From the NCBI RefSeq assembly GCF_000382065.1, contig NZ_KB907499.1, forward strand, positions 357,631 to 421,630: a DNA stretch of 64,000 nucleotides. The letters are read 5' to 3'. Made by a program: the position numbers and the translations under genes. Positions 7,789 through 15,495 of this stretch are shown piece after piece; the stretch's first letter is position 1, and every line of letters starts with the position of its first letter. The notes beneath the pieces are model-generated. The model was not told the origin of the DNA. It saw only the letters and a list, made by a program, of their open reading frames with translations, and did no database searches. This DNA is from Stenotrophomonas hibiscicola ATCC 19867. GTDB lineage: Bacteria > Pseudomonadota > Gammaproteobacteria > Xanthomonadales > Xanthomonadaceae.

Positions 7789-8469
7789 TCATGGAAGGGG
7801 CGCGCGCCCGCCACAGTCGTGGTCGGTGCCGGAAGGTCGGATCTGCAGCGTTACCGGCTGCGGCAGCGCAGCGGCATCGGGTGCCAGCACCAAGTGCTGC
7901 AGCGCCTGCAGCAGGCGCGCATCGCGGCGCTCGCTGCCACTGCCTGACAGCAGCTCGGGCGCATGCACCTGGCCCTCGCTGTCGACACGGAAACGCAGCG
8001 TCGCGGCATAGCGGCCGGGAGCGATCTCCGGGTCGTCACAGAACACCGCACGCAGCCGCTGCTGCAGCCCACCATAGCGACGTCGACGTTCCGCATCGGC
8101 GAGTTCCGCGCCGACACCGGGTTCGGCAGCCAAGGGCGTGTTCCGGCGCAGCACCACACGCTGTTTGCCGATCACCTCGGCCTCGACGCCGGAGTCCTGC
8201 AGCAGCGCCTGCAGGGCGGGCAGCGGCGGCAGGCTGGCGCGCAGCGCACGGCTGCTGCGGCCCGCGGCCAGATCGCCCGGGTACATCACGGACCACCCAC
8301 TGATGACGCTGAAGCGCTCGACCGCCTGTTCCAGTGGCTGCGCAGGGATGTCGTAGGCATGAACACCGTCCTGCCCGGCAGCGGCAAAGGACAGCAGCAG
8401 CCATGCCGCGATGGCCACCTTCCAAGTTCTGACCGCATGGTGTCCATTCAGCCCCCTGACGTAGAACAC
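7789..8469 (-). CDS. STN-domain signalling protein with TonB-C-like tail (VreA-like)
   Basis: Likely periplasmic input of the sigma/anti-sigma pair. The frame is open from 8544. A GTG at 8469 is preferred (GAGG 5 nt upstream); a GTG at 8418 is an alternative. A signal peptide is seen (AVRTWKVAIAAWLLLSFAAA). Next comes a secretin/TonB short N-terminal (STN) domain (YDIPAQPLEQAVERFSVISG, then ALQALLQDSGVEAEVIGKQR). The last 90 residues look like a TonB C-terminal domain (YAATLRFRVDSEGQVHAPEL, LSGSGSERRDARLLQALQHL). There is no plug or beta-barrel, so this is not an ordinary TonB-dependent receptor. That architecture is the hallmark of P. aeruginosa VreA, also encoded beside a type II secretion cluster. 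Confidence 0.85.
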   Translation of the reverse strand: MFYVRGLNGHHAVRTWKVAIAAWLLLSFAAAGQDGVHAYDIPAQPLEQAVERFSVISGWSVMYPGDLAAGRSSRALRASLPPLPALQALLQDSGVEAEVIGKQRVVLRRNTPLAAEPGVGAELADAERRRRYGGLQQRLRAVFCDDPEIAPGRYAATLRFRVDSEGQVHAPELLSGSGSERRDARLLQALQHLVLAPDAAALPQPVTLQIRPSGTDHDCGGRAPLP

Positions 8470-8661
8470 ATGACCCTCGGCAGCGACAGCAGCTGCAGTG
8501 GACGCGCGCCAAGACCGGAACCCCGGCCCGCGCGCGACCCGCAAGCGGGCTCAAACCGTACCGGGGTCACATGTCATTGCGATGACCGCCGCCTACAGCC
8601 GACCTGAAGCCGGTCACCCATCAGGAATCAATAAATCGAACAGACCACCTCATCCACGCCT

Positions 8662-8734
8662 GGGGTCAGAGCCCGTTGCGCAGCAACGGGATCCGACCCC
8701 GTGCCGACCCAGACGTGTCGACCAAGGTCGACAC
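8662..8734. repeat. Two short palindromes in the STN-gene/lrp intergenic region
   Basis: In the gene-free stretch 8470-8988. The first palindrome spans 8662-8700: GGGGTCAGAGCCCGTTGC pairs with GCAACGGGATCCGACCCC around a tiny loop. The second, 8715-8734, is GTGTCGAC-CAAG-GTCGACAC. Both have the look of dispersed Stenotrophomonas intergenic palindromes. No coding function is seen. Confidence 0.6.
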
Positions 8735-8784
8735 CCACCAAGAGCAGCTCATGCCGCTCCGGCAGATCGTGGAAATCTGTCGAA

Positions 8785-8886
8785 GGCGGGGTGGGTCCGG
8801 TTGCGGGGGCGTGAGCCGCATGTATGCGGCGACCGAGCTTACATGGACGTACTTGCAGCGTCCCCCGCAACCGGACCAACCCCGCC
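8785..8886. repeat. Long inverted repeat, 25-bp arms
   Basis: Left arm 8785-8809 and right arm 8862-8886 are complementary at 24 of 25 positions (GGCGGGGTGGGTCCGGTTGC against the complement of GCAACCGGACCAACCCCGCC). A 52-nt loop contains its own small palindrome (GAGCCGCATGTATGCGGC). It has the size and form of a non-autonomous palindromic repeat or a strong transcriptional insulator between the vreA-like and lrp genes. I recall similar sequences in Stenotrophomonas intergenic regions, but did not search. Confidence 0.7.
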
Positions 8887-8923
8887 ATCCCTCAGCAGGC
8901 CCGCTGTTGCTGTTGCTGTTGAG

Positions 8924-8947
8924 GTTGCCGGCCAGCGGCCGGCACTA
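8924..8947 (-). repeat. Single SMAG-like palindrome
   Basis: On the minus strand GTAG heads a GTGCCGGCC-GCT-GGCCGGCA stem-loop. It is a single copy of the GTAG-headed unit that occurs elsewhere in this window as inverted pairs. Confidence 0.7.
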
Positions 8948-8988
8948 CCCGCGGGTGCCGGGTGCAACCCGGCCGCAAACCCCATCCC

Positions 8989-9453
8989 TCAAAGCGGCAG
9001 CTGGGTCGTCTGCTTGATCCGCTGCATCGGAATCTCCGTCTTGGTGTTCTGCACCCCGGCGATCCGGTTCAGATGCTGCATCTGGAACTGCCGGTAGGCA
9101 TCAAGGTCCGCCACCGCCACCCGCAGCAGGAAATCGCAGTCACCGGCCATCAGATGGCATTCCAGCACTTCCGGGAACGACTTGATGCTGTTGATGAAGT
9201 GATTGGTGGTGTCCTCGTCCTGCCCCCGCAGCCACACCCGCACGAACACCGTGAAGCCACGGCCCACCTTGGCCTCGTTCAACAAGGCCACATAGCGGTC
9301 GATGTAGCCGCCCTCCTCCAGCAACCGCACCCGGCGCAGACAGGCCGACGGCGACAGCCCGACCAGGCGAGCCAGCTCCAGGTTCTGCAGGCGACCGTCG
9401 CGCTGCAGGGCGTCGAGGATGCGCCGATCGAGGTTGTCGAGCTGGTACTGCAT
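8989..9453 (-). CDS. Lrp/AsnC-family transcriptional regulator
   Basis: 154 aa feast/famine regulator. The N-terminal winged helix is clear (LDRRILDALQRDGRLQNLEL, ARLVGLSPSACLRRVRLLEE) and the C-terminal RAM ligand domain follows (FPEVLECHLMAGDCDFLLRV, VADLDAYRQFQMQHLNRI). It is divergently transcribed from azlCD with a 127-nt shared gap, which suggests it controls that branched-chain amino-acid exporter in response to an amino acid; this is the usual arrangement but remains inference. The start is the ATG at 9453, matching the family N-terminus. Confidence 0.93.
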   Translation of the reverse strand: MQYQLDNLDRRILDALQRDGRLQNLELARLVGLSPSACLRRVRLLEEGGYIDRYVALLNEAKVGRGFTVFVRVWLRGQDEDTTNHFINSIKSFPEVLECHLMAGDCDFLLRVAVADLDAYRQFQMQHLNRIAGVQNTKTEIPMQRIKQTTQLPL

Positions 9454-9580
9454 GGAATTTCACCCGTTTCGCTTCTGGCCGCATGACATATCAATCATCC
9501 AGAATCAAGTGGCATCAACGCAACCCGATTTCGTGATTGGACCGCTAGCATGGGCCACCCCCACCTTGTTGTGCCGTTCC

Positions 9581-10312
9581 ATGGACGCCCGTACCACCCT
9601 CCCCCCGCCCGCCACCTGCGATACCGCCCCGCGTGCCGAATTCCTGCGCGGCCTGCGCGCCGCCGTGCCGGTGATGATCGGCTTCATTCCGTTTGCCCTG
9701 GTGCTCGGTGCGCAGGCGGCCCAGAAGGGCCTGAGCGCACTGGAAGTACCGCTGATGACCGGTCTCAACTTCGCTGGCGGCTCGGAGTTCGCCGCCGTCG
9801 AACTGTGGACCTCGCCACCGCACATCGCGCTGATCGTGGCCATCACCGCCCTGGTCAACAGCCGCCACCTGCTGATGGGCGCCAGCCTGGCCCCGCTGCT
9901 CCAGCACCTGCCGCGCCGACGCGTGCTGCCGGCCCTGTTCTTCATGTGCGACGAAAGCTGGGCGATGGGCGTGGCCGATGCGCGCCGGCGCGCGCTTGGC
10001 TTCAGCCTGGCCTACTACCTGGGCGTGTCGGCAGGCCTGTACACGGTCTGGGTGGCCTGCACCGCACTCGGCGCGATCATCGGGCCGCTGTTGGGCGACA
10101 TCCACGCCTATGGTTTCGACATGGCCTTCCCCGCCGTGTTCCTGGTGCTGCTGCGCGGCATGTGGCAGGGCATGAAGGCGGCGCGGCCGTGGCTGGTCAG
10201 CCTGGTCGTGGCCGCCGCCACTTATCTGCTGGTCCCGGGCGCGTGGTACGTGGCCAGCGGCGCACTGGCCGGCCTGGCCGCAGCTTGGCTGCTGGCGGAG
10301 GACGCAGCATGA
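9581..10312 (+). CDS. azlC: AzlC-family branched-chain amino-acid exporter, large subunit
   Basis: Membrane permease of the AzlC/LIV-E family, 243 aa from the ATG at 9581. It has the conserved N-terminal block (AVPVMIGFIPFALVLGAQAA, LMTGLNFAGGSEFAAVELW), then NSRHLLMGASLAP and FFMCDESWAMGV typical of AzlC, and several hydrophobic helices. It works with the small AzlD subunit in exporting branched-chain amino acids. The azlD start overlaps its stop (ATGA). Divergent from the Lrp-type regulator. Confidence 0.92.
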   Translation: MDARTTLPPPATCDTAPRAEFLRGLRAAVPVMIGFIPFALVLGAQAAQKGLSALEVPLMTGLNFAGGSEFAAVELWTSPPHIALIVAITALVNSRHLLMGASLAPLLQHLPRRRVLPALFFMCDESWAMGVADARRRALGFSLAYYLGVSAGLYTVWVACTALGAIIGPLLGDIHAYGFDMAFPAVFLVLLRGMWQGMKAARPWLVSLVVAAATYLLVPGAWYVASGALAGLAAAWLLAEDAA

Positions 10313-10623
10313 TCTTCAATGGCCTGATCCACTGGACCTCGGTACTGACCATCGTGCTGATGGCCGCTGCCACCTACCTGACCCGCATCGTCGGCTTCCT
10401 GGCGTTGCGCAACCGCACCCTGAGCAAACGTGCGGTAACGGTGATGGAAGCCGCGCCGGGCTGCGTGCTGATCTCGGTGATCGCCCCGGACTTCGTTGCC
10501 GACAAACCCGCCGACCTGGCCGCGCTGGCCATTACCCTGCTGGCCGCCACGCGGCTGTCGATGCTCCCGACCGTGCTGATCGGCGTGGTCTGGGCGGGTG
10601 TGTTGCGCTATCTGATGGGGTAG
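10309..10623 (+). CDS. azlD: AzlD-family branched-chain amino-acid exporter, small subunit
   Basis: 104 aa, almost wholly membrane-embedded (VLTIVLMAAATYLTRIVGFL, ALAITLLAATRLSMLPTVLI). The family motif TYLTRIVGF is present near the N-terminus. The start ATG at 10309 overlaps the azlC stop codon, so the two are coupled. It forms the exporter together with AzlC. The operon ends at the palindrome just before the convergent glgX gene. Confidence 0.92.
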   Translation: MIFNGLIHWTSVLTIVLMAAATYLTRIVGFLALRNRTLSKRAVTVMEAAPGCVLISVIAPDFVADKPADLAALAITLLAATRLSMLPTVLIGVVWAGVLRYLMG

Positions 10624-10628
10624 CTACC

Positions 10629-10655
10629 GGTACGCCGGGCAACGCCCGGCGCACC
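10629..10655. terminator. Palindrome between convergent azlD and glgX
   Basis: GGTACGCCGGGC-AAC-GCCCGGCGCACC forms a strong stem five bases after the azlD stop and 21 bases before the glgX stop. It is SMAG-like in sequence (followed by GTAG) and probably serves as a bidirectional terminator. No T-run follows. Confidence 0.55.
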
Positions 10656-10675
10656 GTAGTGGCGCAGCAGTGCAA

Positions 10676-12796
10676 TCACGCGCTGCTGCTTGCCGCCAGC
10701 AGGCACAGGCTGCGCGCCGGCAGCGTCCAGGCGCCTTCCTCATCCGGCTCCAACGGCGTTTCGTCGGTCTGCAGGAGTACGCGCCGGAACGACAGGGCGT
10801 CATCTGACACGCAGAACCGCTGCGGCTGCTCCCCGGCGTTCAACAGCAGGGCCAGGCTGACATGCCGTCCGGGCTCGCGCAGGCCGCTGTCGGGGCTGCG
10901 GCCGTCCAGCACGATCAGCAGCGCACGCAGCCCTGCGTCATGCCAGTCCGCTTCCTCCATGCTGCGACCGTCAGGATGCCGCCAGTCGATATCGCGCAGG
11001 CCCAGCGCCTCATCGTACTCGCCGCGCAGGAACCGGTTCCGGCGCAGCAGGCCGTAGCGCCGGCGCAGTGACAGCGCCCGCCGCACGAACGCCACCTGCG
11101 CCTGTGCAGCCGGCAATGCTGCGCGCTCCCAGTCGATCCAGCTCAGTGGATTGTCCTGGCAGTAGGCGTTGTTGTTGCCCTGCTGCGAATGGCCGAACTC
11201 ATCGCCTGCCAGCAGCATCGGCGTCCCCTGCGCCAGCAGCAGCGTGGCCAGCAGGTTGCGCATCTGCCGCGCACGCAACGAAAGGATCGCCGCATCATCG
11301 GTGTCTCCCTCCACGCCGTGGTTGCTGGAAAGGTTGTGCGAGTGGCCGTCACGGTTGTCCTCGCCGTTGGCCTCGTTGTGGCGATCGTTGTAGCTGACCA
11401 GATCGTGCAGGGTGAATCCATCATGCGCGGTCACCAGATTGATGCTGGCCGACGGTCGCCTGCCGTGGTGTTCGAACAGGTCGGCCGAGCCGGTGAAGCG
11501 CGTGGCAAACTCCGCCAGCTGCCCGCCATCGCCACGCCACAGCGCGCGCACCGTGTCGCGAAAGCGGTCGTTCCATTCGGCCCAGCCCGGCGGAAACTGG
11601 CCCAGCTGGTAGCCGCCCGGGCCGATGTCCCATGGCTCGGCAATCAGCTTCACCTGGCTCAGGATCGGGTCCTGGCGTACCGCATCGAGGAAGCTGCCCG
11701 AGGCGTCGAAGCCATGCCGTTCGCGGCCGAGGATGGTTGCCAGGTCGAAGCGGAACCCATCCACCCGCATCTCGGTCACCCAGTAGCGCAGAGAGTCCAT
11801 GACCATGCGCAGCGCACCGGCATTGGTCAGGTCGAACGTATTTCCGGTGCCGGTATCGTTGATGTAGTAGCGGCGATCATCGGCCAGGCGGTAGTAGCTG
11901 GCGTTGTCGATGCCCTTGAAGGACAGCGTAGGGCCCAGCTCATTGCCTTCGGCGGTGTGGTTGTAGACCACGTCCAGGATCACTTCGATGCCGGCATTGT
12001 GCAGCCGCGCGACCATCTGCTTGAACTCGGCCACGATGCCCAGCGACAGGTAGCGAGGCTGCGGCGCGAAGAAGCCGATGGTGTTGTACCCCCAGTAATT
12101 GCGCAGCCCGCGCTCGAGCAGCTGCTGGTCATCGACGTATGCGTGCACGGGTAGCAGTTCGATGGCGGTCACGCCCAGATGGCTGAGGTGGTCGACCACT
12201 GCGTCATGGCGCAGGGCAGAGAAGGTGCCACGCTCGGCCTGCGGGACATCGGGATGCTGCATGGTCAGCCCGCGCACATGCGCTTCGTAGATCACGGTCC
12301 GGTCCCAGGGCGTGGCAGGTGCACGCTCGACACCCCAGCTGAAGGCCGGGTCGATCACGGCGCAGCGCGGCATGTAGGCGGCGCTGTCGCGACGGTCGAA
12401 GCTGAGGTCGCCATCGCGGTGGCCCAGGGTGTAGCCGAACAGGTGGGGGGCCCACTTCAGTTCGCCGACAATCTGCTTGGCGTAAGGGTCCAGCAGCAGC
12501 TTGTTGGGATTGAAGCGATGGCCTTCCTCCGGAGCATAGGGACCATGCACCCGGTAGCCATAGCGCTGGCCGGGCCGCACGTCCGGCAGGTAACCATGCC
12601 AGATCTCGTTGGTGTACTCGGGCAGCGCGATGCGTTCCACTTCGCGGTTGCGTCCATCGAACAGGCAGAGTTCCACCCGTGTGGCATGCCGCGAGTACAG
12701 TGCGAAGTTCACACCCAACCCGTCCCAGGTCGCCCCCAGCGGGAAGGGCCGGCCTTCGCGCACGCGCGAGGTCTGCGTCCACTTACGGCCGGCCAT
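10676..12796 (-). CDS. glgX: Glycogen debranching enzyme GlgX (isoamylase type)
   Basis: GH13 isoamylase-type enzyme that cleaves alpha-1,6 branches of glycogen, releasing malto-oligosaccharides. 706 aa from the ATG at 12796, which has GAGGAGGGA 6 nt upstream; the open frame extends further. A CBM48-like N-terminal domain (PFPLGATWDGLGVNFALYSR) precedes the catalytic barrel with region I DVVYNHTAEGNE, region II GFRFDLATILGR (nucleophile Asp), region III IAEPWD (acid/base Glu) and region IV TAHDGFTLHDLVSYN. Last gene of the seven-gene glucan/trehalose operon; it overlaps the DUF2934 gene by 14 nt. Its products are substrates for TreY and MalQ. Confidence 0.96.
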   Translation of the reverse strand: MAGRKWTQTSRVREGRPFPLGATWDGLGVNFALYSRHATRVELCLFDGRNREVERIALPEYTNEIWHGYLPDVRPGQRYGYRVHGPYAPEEGHRFNPNKLLLDPYAKQIVGELKWAPHLFGYTLGHRDGDLSFDRRDSAAYMPRCAVIDPAFSWGVERAPATPWDRTVIYEAHVRGLTMQHPDVPQAERGTFSALRHDAVVDHLSHLGVTAIELLPVHAYVDDQQLLERGLRNYWGYNTIGFFAPQPRYLSLGIVAEFKQMVARLHNAGIEVILDVVYNHTAEGNELGPTLSFKGIDNASYYRLADDRRYYINDTGTGNTFDLTNAGALRMVMDSLRYWVTEMRVDGFRFDLATILGRERHGFDASGSFLDAVRQDPILSQVKLIAEPWDIGPGGYQLGQFPPGWAEWNDRFRDTVRALWRGDGGQLAEFATRFTGSADLFEHHGRRPSASINLVTAHDGFTLHDLVSYNDRHNEANGEDNRDGHSHNLSSNHGVEGDTDDAAILSLRARQMRNLLATLLLAQGTPMLLAGDEFGHSQQGNNNAYCQDNPLSWIDWERAALPAAQAQVAFVRRALSLRRRYGLLRRNRFLRGEYDEALGLRDIDWRHPDGRSMEEADWHDAGLRALLIVLDGRSPDSGLREPGRHVSLALLLNAGEQPQRFCVSDDALSFRRVLLQTDETPLEPDEEGAWTLPARSLCLLAASSSA

Positions 12797-12953
12797 CGGC
12801 TCCCTCCTCGTCGCGCGGGGCGGCAATCTCGGCTTCCACCAGCCGCTCGGCCATGTGCCAGTGCCGTTGCTGCTGGTCGTCCGGGCGCCCTTCTGCCTCC
12901 CATATCTGGTGGGCAAGTGCCTCAATCCGCTGCCGTCGTTCCCTGCTGTCCAT
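12783..12953 (-). CDS. Small DUF2934-family protein
   Basis: 56 aa from the ATG at 12953. It matches the short DUF2934 pattern (RRQRIEALAHQIWEAEGRPD, HWHMAERLVEAEIAA), a helical protein often found beside trehalose/glycogen genes. It overlaps the 3' end of treY by 32 nt and the 5' end of glgX by 14 nt in different frames, so it is fully embedded in the operon and probably coupled to both. Function unknown. Confidence 0.8.
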   Translation of the reverse strand: MDSRERRQRIEALAHQIWEAEGRPDDQQQRHWHMAERLVEAEIAAPRDEEGADGRP

Positions 12954-15495
12954 CCCTACCTGTCTCCTCGTTGATCCATATCGCCAACGGGCTGCCAGCC
13001 AGAAGCCCGGCCACGTCCGCGGTTGCGTTGAAATGTTCGATGCGCCCGTCCAGGACATTGCGCATGGGGCCTGCCGGCAGCCCACGCAGCGTCACGCCGC
13101 TGCCGACGTCGCGCGGAATGTGCAGGCTGGGCCCCGGCATGGTGGTGGGCGAACTTCGCCGTACGACCACCACCAGCACCTGCGCCTGATGCCTGCGCGT
13201 GAACGCCAGCCACGGCGAGCGCGCAGGCGCCGACAGCGGCTGCAGCGCGCCGTGCAGGAAAAGATGCGGGTGCCTGCGGCGGCAATCGAGCAACTGCCGG
13301 AGCAGGAATGCCTTGATCCCACCGTCCCGCCAGTCATCCAGCAGCGCGGGCCACCCGCGCGCATCACGCAGCCACGCGTGCCGCGCCGGATAGTCCACCG
13401 CGCGCCGGTTGTCCGGGTCCACCAGGCTCAGGTCCCAGCCTTCGCCGCCCTGGTAGAGGTCGGGCACGCCGGGCAGGCAGTGCTGCAGGCACAGCTGTGC
13501 CAGGCCGTTGCAGGCGCCCGCCGGCGCAATGCGCGCCACGAACGTCGCCAGCGCCTCCCGCACCGGCTGCAATGGCGCTCCATCCAGCAGCGCGTGCAGC
13601 CACTGCGCGGCGGCCTCCTCCACGGCCACGTTGGGATCGGACCAGCTGCTGACCCGTTTACCCTCGCGCAATGCCTTGGTCAGCCATTGCACCATCCTCG
13701 ATGCGAAGTCGGCGCCGGGGGTACCGTGCATCGGCCACGCGGCGACGAGCGCCTGCCATAGCGCATAGGTCTCGGCACCCGGCAACGGCATCGGCGCGCC
13801 GGCGTGGGTCGCCATCCGGCTCCAGCGCCGCACCGCGTCCCGCCACTCGACCGTGCAGGTACTGAGAACCGCCAGCCGTGCCCGGCTGTCGGCCCCGCGC
13901 TTGTGATCGTGGGTCGCCAGCGCAAGCAGCGCCCTGGGATGGCGCCGCAGGCGCCCGGCTGCATGTTCCAGCAGCTCGCGCCCCTCCATGCCCAGCCGCT
14001 GTGGATCACTGCCGACTTCGTTGCGCGACAGCAGCCTGAAATAGCGATAGAACCCGGTATCTTCCACCGACTTGGCATTCAGCGGCGCGGCCAGCTGCCC
14101 GAACCGTACGCGCAGCTCGGTTTCAGCCGGCGCCTGGCCGGGAAGTGCCTGCAACAGCAGATCCAGCGCGGCGCGTGCGGCACCGTCCAGCGCCTCGCGC
14201 GCAGCACCGGCAGCGTCCACCAGCGCCTTTCGTTCACCCGCCCACTGCAGCGAATAGGGCCGGTAGGTGCGGTAATGCCGCAGCAATGAAGCCAATGCGC
14301 GCGCCAGCGCAGCCAGTCCGATATCGGCCTCGGCCAGCCGGGGCTGCAGGACCTGCTGCGCACTGCGCAGCAGCCGCTGGAAGTCTGCGTGAAGGCCTTG
14401 GCGCAAGATCATGCCGCGAGCGTCCTGCTGAATCCGGTCAAAGCTGCGCGGGTCACCGCCCAGTGCCTGCCACGTGCGCGAGAGCGCGGGCGCAGCCGCC
14501 GGATCGTGCAGCCACGCCCCGGTCTGGTCCATGAAGTCATAGCCGGTGGTGCCCTCGCAGGCCCAGCCGTCGGGCAGCTGCTCGCCCTCGGCCAGTATCT
14601 TCTCCACATGCAGGCTCACCGCCTGCGGATCACGGTCGCCGGCCGCGCACGCCGTCCTGATCGATTCACGCAGGCGCTGCAGGTAGGCGCCCGGACGCGA
14701 CAGGCCATCCACATGGTCGACGCGCAGGCCGTCCACCCATCCCTCGCGTACCAACCGCAGCGGCAGCGCATGCACCGCCTCGAACACGTCGTCGCGCTCC
14801 ACCCGCAGCGCGGCCAGTTCGTTGATATCGAAAAAGCGCCGGTAATTCACCTGATCGCCCGCCGTGCGCCACCAGGCCAGCCGGTAGTGCTGCCGCTGCA
14901 GCAGGGTATGCAGCCGTTCAACGCTGCGGTTGCAGCGCTCGGCCCACGCCGGCCACTGCGCGGGGTCCAGTGGATGGCTGCGCGGCGACAACGGCAACGC
15001 CAGCCCATGGTGGCGCAGCACGGGCCGCGCCTTGTCCACCACCACGCGCACGACGCCATCGCGCACCGCGTCGTGCAACGGCCGGTCCAGCACAGGCAGC
15101 CACAGCCGGCCCTCGCAGCCCGGCGCCTCCCAGTCGATGTCAAACCAGTCTGCGTGCGGGCTCCGACGCCCGTGCATCAGCACATCGCTCCACCAATGGC
15201 TGTGCGGGGAAGCCGCCAGATGGTTGGGTACGATGTCCAGGATCAGGCCCATGCCGTGCGCCCGCGTCGCCGTGGCCAGTTGCCGGAAGGCTTCTTCGCC
15301 GCCCAGTTCCGGATTGATGCGGGCCGGGTCGATGCCATCGTAGCCATGCGTAGACCCGGGCAGCGCGGCGGCGACAGGCGACAGGTAAAGGTGGCTGACG
15401 CCCAGCGCGGCGTAATACGGCACCTGCGCCGCGGCGGCCCCGAGGTCGAAGCCTGCATGCAATTGCAGGCGCACGGTGGCACGCAACGGAGTCAT
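12922..15495 (-). CDS. treY: Malto-oligosyltrehalose synthase TreY
   Basis: GH13 isomerase that turns the reducing-end alpha-1,4 bond of maltodextrins into an alpha-1,1 trehalosyl bond. 857 aa from the ATG at 15495, overlapping the malQ stop (ATGA). Visible landmarks: ALGVSHLYLSPVAAALPGST at the start, LDIVPNHLAASPHS, catalytic GLRVDHVDGLSRPGAYL, HVEKILAEGEQLP, GTTGYDFMD, and near the C-terminus LPGVPDLYQGGEGWDLSLVD. Length and motifs are standard. Acts upstream of TreZ, whose gene lies two genes earlier in the operon. Confidence 0.97.
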   Translation of the reverse strand: MTPLRATVRLQLHAGFDLGAAAAQVPYYAALGVSHLYLSPVAAALPGSTHGYDGIDPARINPELGGEEAFRQLATATRAHGMGLILDIVPNHLAASPHSHWWSDVLMHGRRSPHADWFDIDWEAPGCEGRLWLPVLDRPLHDAVRDGVVRVVVDKARPVLRHHGLALPLSPRSHPLDPAQWPAWAERCNRSVERLHTLLQRQHYRLAWWRTAGDQVNYRRFFDINELAALRVERDDVFEAVHALPLRLVREGWVDGLRVDHVDGLSRPGAYLQRLRESIRTACAAGDRDPQAVSLHVEKILAEGEQLPDGWACEGTTGYDFMDQTGAWLHDPAAAPALSRTWQALGGDPRSFDRIQQDARGMILRQGLHADFQRLLRSAQQVLQPRLAEADIGLAALARALASLLRHYRTYRPYSLQWAGERKALVDAAGAAREALDGAARAALDLLLQALPGQAPAETELRVRFGQLAAPLNAKSVEDTGFYRYFRLLSRNEVGSDPQRLGMEGRELLEHAAGRLRRHPRALLALATHDHKRGADSRARLAVLSTCTVEWRDAVRRWSRMATHAGAPMPLPGAETYALWQALVAAWPMHGTPGADFASRMVQWLTKALREGKRVSSWSDPNVAVEEAAAQWLHALLDGAPLQPVREALATFVARIAPAGACNGLAQLCLQHCLPGVPDLYQGGEGWDLSLVDPDNRRAVDYPARHAWLRDARGWPALLDDWRDGGIKAFLLRQLLDCRRRHPHLFLHGALQPLSAPARSPWLAFTRRHQAQVLVVVVRRSSPTTMPGPSLHIPRDVGSGVTLRGLPAGPMRNVLDGRIEHFNATADVAGLLAGSPLAIWINEETGRDGQQGTTAAD

